A program made the position numbers and the translations under genes. Under the pieces are notes generated by a model. The model did not search any database. It saw only the letters and a program-made list of their open reading frames with translations, and was not told the origin of the DNA. Below are positions 9,267 to 17,448 of a stretch of 64,000 bases of DNA, one piece after another. Positions within the stretch are counted from its first letter, which is position 1, and the number at the start of each line of letters is the position of its first letter. This DNA comes from Hyphomonas sp. (lineage in GTDB: Bacteria > Pseudomonadota > Alphaproteobacteria > Caulobacterales > Hyphomonadaceae). The DNA lies in assembly GCA_002700305.1 (NCBI GenBank), contig PACZ01000009.1, positions 29,346-93,345 of the forward strand, read 5' to 3'.

Positions 9267-9468
9267 AAATGGTGGTCCCTTCTGGCATAAACTTGGTACA
9301 AAAGCAGAATAACGGGGCAGGTCTTATGCCGGTTCCCACCCTTATGGGAAAAAACTATATCGTCTCTACCTGTCGAGTGCGAGGGTAGTGGACAGCGAAA
9401 GGGGCCTTTACGGTCCCGTGCAAGCCCGCCATGTTGCGCGCGGCTGCGTGGCATTGATGGGAGTCCAC

Positions 9469-10638
9469 ATGCGGATCATGCTCGTGACAGACGCCTGGGA
9501 TCCTCAGGTCAATGGCGTCGTGCGCACCATGAAGCGCGTCATCGCCGAATCCGAGGCGATGGGCCATGAATGGGAGATTGTGCATCCCGGGCAGGGCTTC
9601 ATGACCATGCCCTTGCCGACCTATCCGGAAATCAAGCTGGCCCTGTTCGCACGGGGCGAGATCGAGGAGCGGTTCAACGAATTCGAGCCTGATGCGGTCC
9701 ATATCGCGACCGAAGGTACACTCGGCATGGCCGGCCGGGCCATGTGCCTCAAGATCAAACACCCCTTCTCCACCGCCTATCACACCCGGTTCCCGGAATA
9801 TGTCTCGGCCCGCCTGCCGATCCCGATCTCCTGGGGCTATAATTTCGTGCGCTGGTTCCACAAATATTCCGGCAAGGTGATGGTGCCGACTCCGTCCATG
9901 GTGGAGGAATTGCGGGCCAAGAAGTTCATCAATCTCGTGGCCTGGGGTCGCGGGGTCGATACGGACCTCTTCCACCCGTCCCGCCGGATCGAGGAAGGCC
10001 AGCCGGGCGACCCGTTCGAGGACCTGCCGCGACCGATCTTCCTGAATGTTGGCCGGGTGGCCGTAGAAAAGAATATCGAAGCCTTCGCCGAACTGGACCT
10101 GCCGGGAACCAAAGTGATCGTTGGCGACGGCCCACAGCGCGAGGAACTCCAGAAACGCTACCCGGAAGTCAAATTCCTCGGCGCGCGTTTCAATGAGGAC
10201 CTCGCCACCGTTTATGCCAGCGCCGATGTCTTCGTATTCCCCAGCCTGACGGACACGTTTGGCCTGGTCGTGCTGGAAGCCATGTCGTCCGGCACGCCGG
10301 TGGCCGCCTATGATGCAACCGGCCCGCGCGATGTGATCCCGGGCTCGAACGCCGGAACCATAACCCCAGTCGACGGGGACCTGGCGGCCGGTGCGATCGC
10401 CTGCCTGGACCTCGACCGCGACACCTGCCGCAAATATGCCGAAGGCTATAGCTGGCAGGCCTGCGCGGAGGCCTTTATCGAGAACCTCCAACCCCTGCCC
10501 GCTCCGGCCAGGAAACGTTTCTGGCAGAAGATCCGCCTGCGCCGGCGCAAGAAGCCGCTGGAACTGGTTATCCCGCCGCTGCTGGACCTCAGCCCGAAGC
10601 CGAAAGATTCCGGCGAGAAGCCCGACGACAAGGCCTGA
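9469..10638 (+). CDS. GT4-family glycosyltransferase
   Basis: A retaining GT-B glycosyltransferase of 389 residues. The N-terminus MRIMLVTDAWDPQVNGVVRT matches the MgtA/SqdX-like group, which transfers mannose or sulfoquinovose to diacylglycerol-type acceptors. The C-terminal nucleotide-sugar motif is DTFGLVVLEAMSSGTPV, with Asp where most GT4 enzymes have the first Glu of EX7E. An in-frame upstream extension is open, but GGGAG before ATG 9469 and homology of the first residues favour this start. It is divergent from putA. The donor and acceptor are not determinable here. Confidence 0.88.
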   Translation: MRIMLVTDAWDPQVNGVVRTMKRVIAESEAMGHEWEIVHPGQGFMTMPLPTYPEIKLALFARGEIEERFNEFEPDAVHIATEGTLGMAGRAMCLKIKHPFSTAYHTRFPEYVSARLPIPISWGYNFVRWFHKYSGKVMVPTPSMVEELRAKKFINLVAWGRGVDTDLFHPSRRIEEGQPGDPFEDLPRPIFLNVGRVAVEKNIEAFAELDLPGTKVIVGDGPQREELQKRYPEVKFLGARFNEDLATVYASADVFVFPSLTDTFGLVVLEAMSSGTPVAAYDATGPRDVIPGSNAGTITPVDGDLAAGAIACLDLDRDTCRKYAEGYSWQACAEAFIENLQPLPAPARKRFWQKIRLRRRKKPLELVIPPLLDLSPKPKDSGEKPDDKA

Positions 10639-10654
10639 ATCCCAGGAACAGCTT

Positions 10655-11764
10655 CTAGTTCTCAGACGCCGCCTTCAGCGCGGCCGCCCTTGCCTGTTCG
10701 GTGGCGCGGTCCTCTTCCGTGAGCGGGATCAGCCCCTTGTCCAGCAGGTACCCATCGGGGCCCATGGCGCCGTCCGACACGAACTCTTCGACGAACTCGG
10801 CAATGCCGGGCACGAAGCCGAGATTTTCCCGCTTCACATAGATGTACAGCATGCGCGACAGGCCATAGTCGCCATCCTTGATGTGCACGAAATCCGGTGG
10901 GACGCCGGAGAGCAGGCCGGCCTTCACCCTGTCTGAATTCTGCTCAAGGAAGGAAAAACCGAGAATACCGATCGCAGCCGGTGTCTTGGTCAGGGCCTGC
11001 ACAACGGCGGCGTCATTCTCCCCGAAATCGATCCAGGCGCCATCCGTGCGGATTGTGTGCGCGCGCTGCAGGAAGGCCGTCTCGTCGAGGTCGCTGAGCG
11101 CGCTCATCTGCGGGTCGTCCAGCGCGCCATGCTCCATGCCGAGTTCGACAAAGGCGTCCCGTGTGCCTGAGGTCGGCGGCGGGCCGAAGACCAGGATCGG
11201 CTCGTCCGGCAGGGACGGGCTGACTTCGCTCCAGGACTTGTAAGGATTGGGCACGAAGCCGCCCTGCCCGTCCGGCAGATCCTTGGCGAGGGCGCGATAG
11301 AGCTCCGCCTTGGTGATATCGAAATCCGGCCCGGCCTTCGAATTGGCGATGACGATCCCGTCATAGCCGACGCGGAACTCCGCCGGGTCATTCACGCCAT
11401 TGGCCGCACACAGAGCCCGCTCGGTCTGCTTGATAGGGCGTGAGGCGTCGGAAATGGAGGGCTCTGACGGCCCGGCGCCAAGGCAGAACGCCTTGAAGCC
11501 GCCGCCCGTCCCGGTCGTCTCCACGACAGGCGTTGGCCATTTGGTAACCGCGCCGAACTGTTCGGCAACGGTCGTGGCGAACGGCGAGACCGTGGAGGAG
11601 CCGACAATCTTGATCTTCTCGGCATCCACGCCGGTGATCGAGGGTATGACGATCCGGTCGCCGACCTCCAGCTCCGACAGGTCCGTTCGTCCGCATGCGG
11701 CAGCCAGCAGCAAGAGTGCTGCAGCAAGGACAGGCCGGACGGCCGGGAGGCACCTACGCGTCAT
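10655..11764 (-). CDS. PstS-like phosphate-binding lipoprotein
   Basis: A periplasmic substrate-binding protein of the phosphate ABC transporter family (369 residues). It has a lipoprotein signal (AAAC near residue 22), the GSSTVSPF phosphate-loop signature near residue 55 and a second ligand stretch with ISDASR. I chose ATG 11764 because the signal peptide begins there; the longer open frame adds an implausible N-terminus. No pstCAB genes are nearby, so it either serves a transporter elsewhere or acts as a sensor. A PhoR-like kinase lies 7 kb away. Confidence 0.88.
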   Translation of the reverse strand: MTRRCLPAVRPVLAAALLLLAAACGRTDLSELEVGDRIVIPSITGVDAEKIKIVGSSTVSPFATTVAEQFGAVTKWPTPVVETTGTGGGFKAFCLGAGPSEPSISDASRPIKQTERALCAANGVNDPAEFRVGYDGIVIANSKAGPDFDITKAELYRALAKDLPDGQGGFVPNPYKSWSEVSPSLPDEPILVFGPPPTSGTRDAFVELGMEHGALDDPQMSALSDLDETAFLQRAHTIRTDGAWIDFGENDAAVVQALTKTPAAIGILGFSFLEQNSDRVKAGLLSGVPPDFVHIKDGDYGLSRMLYIYVKRENLGFVPGIAEFVEEFVSDGAMGPDGYLLDKGLIPLTEEDRATEQARAAALKAASEN

Positions 11765-11829
11765 GCTCTTCTCTTTCCCAAGGGTGTCCGCATGTATCCG
11801 GAATTCTGTATGACTCCAAACATCGTACG

Positions 11830-12041
11830 CCTTCTTCAACAACTGCTACAGGCCCCGTCAAAGAAGGTTTCATGAAAAATCTCAGCCAGGGGCAAAATTT
11901 TTCCTTGCGCCCCCGGAAATAGTCCACTAAATGCCCCTTCGAAATAAAGAGATGTGGCGGACACTCTGCGCTAACCCACTCGGTGGGGGCCCCCGTACTA
12001 ACGCCCAAAGCTGGTTAAAAGCCCTTTGGAGGTTAGGTGTC
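11830..12041 (+). promoter_or_regulatory. Structured leader of ornithine decarboxylase (speF-type candidate)
   Basis: A long leader precedes the decarboxylase. Visible structures are: CCTTCTT (11830-11836) with AAGAAGG (11861-11867), which would cover the Shine-Dalgarno of the short ORF; GGGGC (11889) with GCCCC (11909); CCCAC/GTGGG at 11975-11987; and a terminal hairpin CTAAC (11998) with GTTAG (12032) plus CCAAAG (12005) with CTTTGG (12024), which buries the GGAGG at 12028-12032. The alphaproteobacterial speF leader (an Rfam family) sits upstream of the same gene, so I suggest this is that motif. I could not run a covariance search. Confidence 0.65.
11872..11922 (+). CDS. Possible 16-residue leader peptide of ornithine decarboxylase
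   Basis: A short ORF encoding MKNLSQGQNFSLRPRK, with its own AAGAAGG Shine-Dalgarno 4 bases before the ATG. It ends 119 bp upstream of the decarboxylase start. Enterobacterial speF is controlled by the SpeFL arrest peptide, which senses ornithine; a peptide in the same place here could act similarly. The residues do not clearly match SpeFL. That it is translated is inference from the ribosome-binding site and position. Confidence 0.5.
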   Translation: MKNLSQGQNFSLRPRK

Positions 12042-13235
12042 ATGCACTCCTATGCTACCCCAATTCATATCGTTCGTGAGTCCCAGCCGGACATTCCCGT
12101 CTGGTGTTTCCGTCCGGAGCGCGTCACCGCGTCGGCGAAATGGTTTCGCGAGTCCTTCTCGGCCGAGCCGTTCTATGCCGTGAAGGCAAACCCCGGCGTG
12201 CACGTGCTCGACGCCCTCTGGGCCGGCGGCGTGCGCAGCTTCGATTGCGCCTCCGATACGGAAGTCGAGCTGATCCGTACACGTTTCCCGACAGCGCGCA
12301 TCGCGTTCCTGCACCCGGTGAAGAACCGCCGTGCGATCGCCCGCGCCTACAAGGAATTCGGCGTGCGCATCTTCGTCACCGATACGATGGCGGAACTGAA
12401 CAAGATCCTTGAGGAAACCGGCTATGCCGACGACCTGACGATCATTGTCCGTGTCGCCGTGTCCTGCGACGGCGCCGCCCTGCCACTGGCCGGAAAATTC
12501 GGCGCAAGCGCTGAAGACGCCGCGGAAATCCTGCGCGAAGCCCGCCGCTATGCAGACGAGCTGGGCGTGTCGTTCCACGTTGGCAGCCAGGCTCTGAAGC
12601 CAACGGCCTGGGCAACCGCCATGGCCGACGTGTCGCGGATCATCATCACCGCAGGTGTCACGGTCGATATCGTCGATGTCGGCGGCGGCTTTCCGTCCGT
12701 ATACGCTGACAACGCCCCGCCGGCGCTGGAATCCTATGTCGCCATGATCGAAGCCTCGTTCGAGGAAATGTTCGTTCTCGAAAACGCAGACCTGTGGTGC
12801 GAGCCGGGCCGTGCGCTGGTCGCCGAATCGGAAAGCCTGCTGTGCCGGATCGAACTGTCGAAAGACGGCGCGCTCTATATCAATGACGGCTCCTATGGCG
12901 CCCTCTATGATGCCGTGCACGAGCGCTGGCAGTTCCCGAAACGCGCCATCGCCGGTGACGGCCGCAAACTGCACGGCATGAAGCCTTACCGCGTCTATGG
13001 CCCGACCTGCGATTCGACCGACAAGTTCCCGGACGAGATCATGCTGCCGGCCGGTCTGACCGAAGGCGACTATATCGAGTTCGGCAACCTCGGCGCCTAT
13101 GGCCGTGCCATGTCCAGCCGCTTCAACGGCTTCGGCGAAACCGAAGTGGTGGAAGTACAGGACGCACCGTGGCCGAGCCTTTACGGGTCGGTCGGTGCCG
13201 AAGTCGTGTCCATCGGGTCCAGAGCCACGCTCTGA
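12042..13235 (+). CDS. Fold-III PLP ornithine/lysine decarboxylase
   Basis: Makes putrescine (or cadaverine) from ornithine (or lysine), the entry step of polyamine synthesis. The 397-residue enzyme has the alanine-racemase-type barrel with PLP lysine Lys48 in YAVKANP, the phosphate-binding GGGFP at 214-218, EPGR at 254 and the C-terminal catalytic Cys323 in GPTCDSTD. The start ATG 12042 follows GGAGG with spacing that suits initiation and the family's first residues; the frame is open upstream but that part is leader RNA. The 3' end overlaps the convergent murI gene by 55 bp. Confidence 0.93.
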   Translation: MHSYATPIHIVRESQPDIPVWCFRPERVTASAKWFRESFSAEPFYAVKANPGVHVLDALWAGGVRSFDCASDTEVELIRTRFPTARIAFLHPVKNRRAIARAYKEFGVRIFVTDTMAELNKILEETGYADDLTIIVRVAVSCDGAALPLAGKFGASAEDAAEILREARRYADELGVSFHVGSQALKPTAWATAMADVSRIIITAGVTVDIVDVGGGFPSVYADNAPPALESYVAMIEASFEEMFVLENADLWCEPGRALVAESESLLCRIELSKDGALYINDGSYGALYDAVHERWQFPKRAIAGDGRKLHGMKPYRVYGPTCDSTDKFPDEIMLPAGLTEGDYIEFGNLGAYGRAMSSRFNGFGETEVVEVQDAPWPSLYGSVGAEVVSIGSRATL

Positions 13236-14050
13236 AGCTCCGGAAAACCGTATCGCCTGAGGACGAGCGCGAGATCCGCCTCGTCCTCGGGATGACTGGT
13301 CAGATAAGCGTGCCCGCCAATACCGCGCGCCTCGGTCTCTACCGGCAGTACACGGATGGTCTGGCGCGCAATTGCAGCCCCTGAATCGACATAGCTGACA
13401 GGCTGGGGCGCGCTGGCAATCAACTGGCCGCGCACAAGCGGGAAATGCGTGCAGGCCAGCACGATCGTGTCGATCTTCTCCCCGCCCGGTACATCGAACA
13501 GGGGCGCCTGCGCTTCGGCAAACCGGTCGATATGGATGTCCTCCCCCCGCGCATGCGCCTCGGCCAGCCGGACCAGCTCGATACTGCCATGCATTATGAC
13601 GCGCAGATGGCCGGCGAATTTCTCAATCAGTTCGGACGTATAGGCCCGGCGGATCGTGCCGGGCGTCGCCAGCAGGCCGATCGTGCCGGTGCGGGTAAGC
13701 TGGGCGGCAGGCTTGATCGCCGGCACGGTGCCAACGACCGGAATGTCGAGCGCGGCACGCACATCCTGCAGGGCGAGCGTCGAGGCGGTGTTGCAGGCGA
13801 TGACGAACACGTCCGGCCGCACCCGGTCGCAGAGCGCCTTGGCCACTTTCGGCAGGCGCTCGCGCAGGGCCTCGTCAGATTTGTCGCCATAGGGAAAGAA
13901 ACCGGAATCGGCGGCATAGTGCACACCAAGCACCGGACCCAGCGCGCGGATCTCCTCCGCAACCGTCAGGCCCCCGACCCCGGAATCGAAGACAAGCACC
14001 CGCCCGCGGGCAGGAGACGGAACAAAATTACCGGGCAGCATCTCAACCAT
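13181..14050 (-). CDS. murI: Glutamate racemase MurI
   Basis: Interconverts L- and D-glutamate for peptidoglycan in the cytoplasm. The 289-residue protein carries VFDSGVGGL near the N-terminus and both catalytic cysteines in ACNTAS and LACTHFP. A proline-containing extension of about 17 residues precedes the catalytic domain; the second Met (three codons in) is an alternative start. It is downstream of the IMPase-family gene on the same strand. Its last 18 codons overlap the end of the convergent ornithine decarboxylase gene. Confidence 0.94.
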   Translation of the reverse strand: MVEMLPGNFVPSPARGRVLVFDSGVGGLTVAEEIRALGPVLGVHYAADSGFFPYGDKSDEALRERLPKVAKALCDRVRPDVFVIACNTASTLALQDVRAALDIPVVGTVPAIKPAAQLTRTGTIGLLATPGTIRRAYTSELIEKFAGHLRVIMHGSIELVRLAEAHARGEDIHIDRFAEAQAPLFDVPGGEKIDTIVLACTHFPLVRGQLIASAPQPVSYVDSGAAIARQTIRVLPVETEARGIGGHAYLTSHPEDEADLALVLRRYGFPELQSVALDPMDTTSAPTDP

Positions 14051-14083
14051 GAAGAAAACCTAATCGCATTCGCAAAAGGCGAA

Positions 14084-14104
14084 AACGGGGCAAAACCCGT
14101 GGCG
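14084..14104 (-). terminator. Weak hairpin between IMPase and murI genes
   Basis: Read on the minus strand, ACGGG-TTTTGC-CCCGT is followed by TTT. The stem is only 5 bp, so it may merely attenuate read-through from the phosphatase gene into murI. Confidence 0.3.
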
Positions 14105-14108
14105 ATTT

Positions 14109-14840
14109 TCAGGCCCAGCGCGCATCGATGCCATACCGGCCGGGCGCAATCCTGCCAGCCTCAACCGACAGGCCCGCCTCGCGGCAGATGATGTCTGCGG
14201 CGGCAATGTCCCACAGGCCGCAGCCCTGCTCCACATAACCGCCCAGCCGCCCGAGTGCGACGGAGGCCAGAGAGAAGACGGCGCAGCGGTAACGCACCAC
14301 GGCATAGCCCTGATCGCGGAAGGTCTGCGCCCGGGCATCGGTCTCCGGCCCCGGCTCGAAGTCGTTCTCTCCGAGCGCCACGATCTTTACCGGTCCGCGC
14401 GATGCGGCGCGGGGCTGAGCGACCCCGTTCACGCGCAGGCCAGTCCCGCTTGCCGCGGACAGCAACAGGCCTAGTTCCGGCAGCGCAATGGCCCCGAGCG
14501 TCGAAACGCCCTGCTCGATATATCCGGCGGAAATGCCCCAAAGCGGCAGACCGAGCAGGAAATTCGATGTCCCGTCGATCGGGTCCAGCGCCCAGCCGGT
14601 GATCCCTTCGCCAAGATGGCCGCCCATTTCCTCCCCGATGATGCGCCCTTCCCCGAATTCATCTGCCAGACACTGTCGAAGCAGAGCTTCGACTTCGAGG
14701 TCTGCGCTCGAGGCGAACTGGCCGGCTGATTTCTCGTCCACGACCAGCGTCTCACGCCTGCGCGTCCAGGACAGGGCCAAGTCCGACGCTTCCTGCATGA
14801 TGTGTTCAAGCGGTTCGAGCGCGGCTGTGCCGGAATTCAC
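14109..14840 (-). CDS. Inositol monophosphatase-family phosphatase
   Basis: A lithium-sensitive Mg-dependent phosphatase fold of 243 residues, acting on inositol phosphate, 3'-phosphoadenosine phosphate (CysQ) or histidinol phosphate. The metal motifs are present: GEE near residue 69, DPIDGTSNF near 86 and WDIAAADIICREAG near 207, which deviates slightly from the usual WDxAAG. Exact substrate cannot be assigned. It lies upstream of murI in the same direction. The ATG is preceded by a modest purine-rich stretch. Confidence 0.85.
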   Translation of the reverse strand: MNSGTAALEPLEHIMQEASDLALSWTRRRETLVVDEKSAGQFASSADLEVEALLRQCLADEFGEGRIIGEEMGGHLGEGITGWALDPIDGTSNFLLGLPLWGISAGYIEQGVSTLGAIALPELGLLLSAASGTGLRVNGVAQPRAASRGPVKIVALGENDFEPGPETDARAQTFRDQGYAVVRYRCAVFSLASVALGRLGGYVEQGCGLWDIAAADIICREAGLSVEAGRIAPGRYGIDARWA

Positions 14841-15018
14841 GGTGAAGCCTCCATCATTGCGCGCAAAGGTTGCGCTTTGGCGTCATCTGACGGTCGCCGC
14901 AGCTCTCTGACAAGGGCCACCCGGTAAAGTCGCCGCCGCTTTGTGATTTTGAAAACCTGCCGGCTGATGCTTATTTGGACCTCAACCACCTCCCGGATCG
15001 CCGGGAGCTCTGCAGGCT

Positions 15019-15423
15019 TTGCGCATGTTCTTGATGAGATCCTTCTTTCTGGCAGGCCTCGCCCTGTTCTTCGCGGCCCAGCAGGCGCTTTGCGCCTGTG
15101 ACGCGCCGCAGGCCCAGATGGCAGGAGCTGTGGAGATGGCACACAGCATGCCAGCCGGTCATGCCTGCGATGAAATCCAGGCGCCGCATCACGACAAATC
15201 GGCCTGTCCCCACTGCAATGCAGCTTCTGACCTGATCGCGCAAACCCCTCACGCCATGGCCACACCGGCCCTGCCAGTCAGTGCGGCCCCGGCGGTGTTC
15301 CTGCCATCCGAGGCATTCAGAGTCTCGGCGCCGCCCCAGCGGCCGCCCAAATACATGCTCTACGAAGCGTCCGGCCCGCCACGGCTGACGCCGCTCCAGC
15401 TGAAAACACGCTTTCTGAATTGA
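15019..15423 (+). CDS. Cys/His-rich secreted protein of copper cluster
   Basis: A 134-residue protein with a signal peptide (hydrophobic to about residue 25, ALCAC). The mature N-half holds clustered potential metal ligands: CAC, several HS/HAC/HH pairs and a SACPHC motif. Position directly upstream of the multicopper oxidase and CopB suggests periplasmic copper binding, and the pattern recalls DUF2946-type proteins. Possible starts are TTG 15019, ATG 15025 and ATG 15034. The copper link is inferred from context. Confidence 0.65.
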   Translation: MRMFLMRSFFLAGLALFFAAQQALCACDAPQAQMAGAVEMAHSMPAGHACDEIQAPHHDKSACPHCNAASDLIAQTPHAMATPALPVSAAPAVFLPSEAFRVSAPPQRPPKYMLYEASGPPRLTPLQLKTRFLN

Positions 15424-15498
15424 GACCGGCCCGGTGGGCTGCGCCGCCTGTGCGCCTGCCCGTGATGCCTGTTCTCTCAATTCAGAAGGAGTCTTCCC

Positions 15499-17448
15499 AT
15501 GTTCAATCGACGGCATTTCCTGCAGGGCAGCGCCCTGATGGGCCTTTCGTCCCTGCTGCCCGCTTCGCTGCTGCCGGCCTGGGCCCGCAGCGCCAGCGAC
15601 GGCAATACCGGCCTCGCACCCACCACGGCGACGGAGTTCAACCTATCCGTCGGCCGCTTCCCGGTCCGCATTGACGGACGCACCGGCGAAGCGGTGGGCG
15701 TCAACGGCACGTTGCCTGCGCCGCTGATCCGCTTTCGCGAAGGCGACGAGATCACGCTCAACGTCACCAACACGCTGGACGAAGACACCAGCATCCACTG
15801 GCACGGCTTGCTCGTGCCGTTCCAGATGGACGGCGTGCCTGGCGTGACCTTCCCCGGTATCCGGCCGGGTGAGACATTCACCTACAAATACGCCGTGCCG
15901 CAATCGGGCACTTATTGGTACCACTCCCATTCCGGCCTGCAGGAACAGGAAGGCGTCTACGGCCCGCTCATCATCGACCCGCATCATCACGACCCGGTCA
16001 GCTATGACCGCGAATATGTGCTGGTCCTCTCCGACTGGAGCTTCGAAAGCCCCTACCGGATCTTCGCCAAGCTGAAGAAGATGAGCGATGCCTATAATTT
16101 CCAGCAACGCACCATGGGCGACTTCCTGAAGGACGCGCAGGAACGCGGCCTCGGTTCCGCCTGGGACGAGCGCGCCATGTGGTGCCAGATGCGCATGTCG
16201 CCGCGCGACATCGCGGACGTAACGGGCGCGACCTATCACTATCTGATCAACGGCCACGCCACCGCCGACAACTGGAACGGCATCTTCCAGCCGGGCGAAC
16301 GCGTGCGGCTGCGGATCATCAACGCCTCGGCCATGACGATCTTCAATGTCCGCCTGCCCGGCCTGCCGATGACCATCGTGGCCGCCGACGGCCTCAATGT
16401 GCAGCCGCTGGAAGTCGACGAGTTCCAGATGGGCGTCGCCGAAACCTATGACGTGATCGTCGAGCCGAAGGACGACCGCGCCTATGCGTTCGTTGCCGAA
16501 AGCATCGACCGTTCCGGTCAGGCAGTCGCGACGTTCGGGCCGCGCCCCGGCATGCGCGCCGAAGCCCCTGCCCTGCGCGCTGTCCCGACCCTGACCATGA
16601 AGGATATGGGGATGGATCACGGCTCAATGGATCATGGGAGCATGGACATGGGCGGGATGGATCATTCCGAAATCGACCATGCCGCGATGGGTCATGACAT
16701 GAGCGCGATGGAGATGTCCGGCCATGAAGGCCACGACATGGGTGGTATGGCAATGGACCACTCCGCACACGGCATGACAGAAGACGCCAACTGGCCGGTG
16801 GAAAAAAAGGACATAAAGCGCGGCCCCGGTGTCGCAAATGTCGCCATGATGCCGATGAGCCGTCTTGATGAACCCGGCATCGGACTCGAAAACGTCAGCC
16901 ACCGGGTGATGCGCTATTCCCAGCTGCGCAGCCTCACCCCCAATCCGGACCTGCGCCCACCCGGCCGCGAGATGGAGATCCACCTCACCTCCAACATGGA
17001 ACGTTATATGTGGAGTTTCGACGGGGTGAAATTCTCGGAGGTGAAAGAGCCCATCATCTTTCATGAAGGCGAGCGCCTGCGCGTGACGCTGATCAACAAC
17101 ACGATGATGCCACATCCGATCCACCTGCACGGCATGTTCTTCGACCTCGTCAATGGCGGCGGTGATCATAAGCCCCGCAAGCACACCGTGATCGTGAAAC
17201 CGGGGGAAAAGCTCTCCTTCGACGTCTCGGCAGACCATGTCGGCGACTGGGCATTCCACTGCCACCTGCTTTATCACATGCATGCCGGCATGATGCAGGT
17301 TGTCTCAGTCCTGCCGTCTACGGACAAACCCGCAATGGACCATGAGCATATGGACCACGACATGCCCATGGAGCACGAAATGCCGATGGATCACGACATG
17401 ATGGATCATTCCGCCATGGGCCACGACAAGCACGGGGAGATGAAGTGA
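15499..17448 (+). CDS. copA: Multicopper oxidase CopA, copper resistance
   Basis: A Tat-exported periplasmic multicopper oxidase of 649 residues that probably oxidises Cu(I) and detoxifies copper. The N-terminus NRRHFLQG is a twin-arginine signal. The four copper-site motifs are visible: HWHG, WYHSHSG, HPIHLHG and HCHLLYHMHAGMM with the type 1 axial Met. A Met/His/Asp-rich stretch (about residues 370-425) and a second one at the C-terminus (from about 615) resemble CopA/PcoA copper-binding repeats. It has a good AGAAGGAG ribosome-binding site. Its stop overlaps the copB start. Confidence 0.95.
   Translation: MFNRRHFLQGSALMGLSSLLPASLLPAWARSASDGNTGLAPTTATEFNLSVGRFPVRIDGRTGEAVGVNGTLPAPLIRFREGDEITLNVTNTLDEDTSIHWHGLLVPFQMDGVPGVTFPGIRPGETFTYKYAVPQSGTYWYHSHSGLQEQEGVYGPLIIDPHHHDPVSYDREYVLVLSDWSFESPYRIFAKLKKMSDAYNFQQRTMGDFLKDAQERGLGSAWDERAMWCQMRMSPRDIADVTGATYHYLINGHATADNWNGIFQPGERVRLRIINASAMTIFNVRLPGLPMTIVAADGLNVQPLEVDEFQMGVAETYDVIVEPKDDRAYAFVAESIDRSGQAVATFGPRPGMRAEAPALRAVPTLTMKDMGMDHGSMDHGSMDMGGMDHSEIDHAAMGHDMSAMEMSGHEGHDMGGMAMDHSAHGMTEDANWPVEKKDIKRGPGVANVAMMPMSRLDEPGIGLENVSHRVMRYSQLRSLTPNPDLRPPGREMEIHLTSNMERYMWSFDGVKFSEVKEPIIFHEGERLRVTLINNTMMPHPIHLHGMFFDLVNGGGDHKPRKHTVIVKPGEKLSFDVSADHVGDWAFHCHLLYHMHAGMMQVVSVLPSTDKPAMDHEHMDHDMPMEHEMPMDHDMMDHSAMGHDKHGEMK

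Noticed and set aside
7047..9290. Long antisense open frame within putA
   Set aside because: Same reason: it is the complement of a well-conserved enzyme and has a low-complexity, Arg/Gly-rich translation.
11931..12041. In-frame extension of the decarboxylase start to 11931
   Set aside because: No ribosome-binding site there, and the encoded residues coincide with the regulatory hairpins.
16610..16780. Met/His-rich repeat in CopA considered as tandem DNA repeat
   Set aside because: The repeat is at protein level (copper-binding motif) and is typical of CopA; no exact DNA repeat unit is present.
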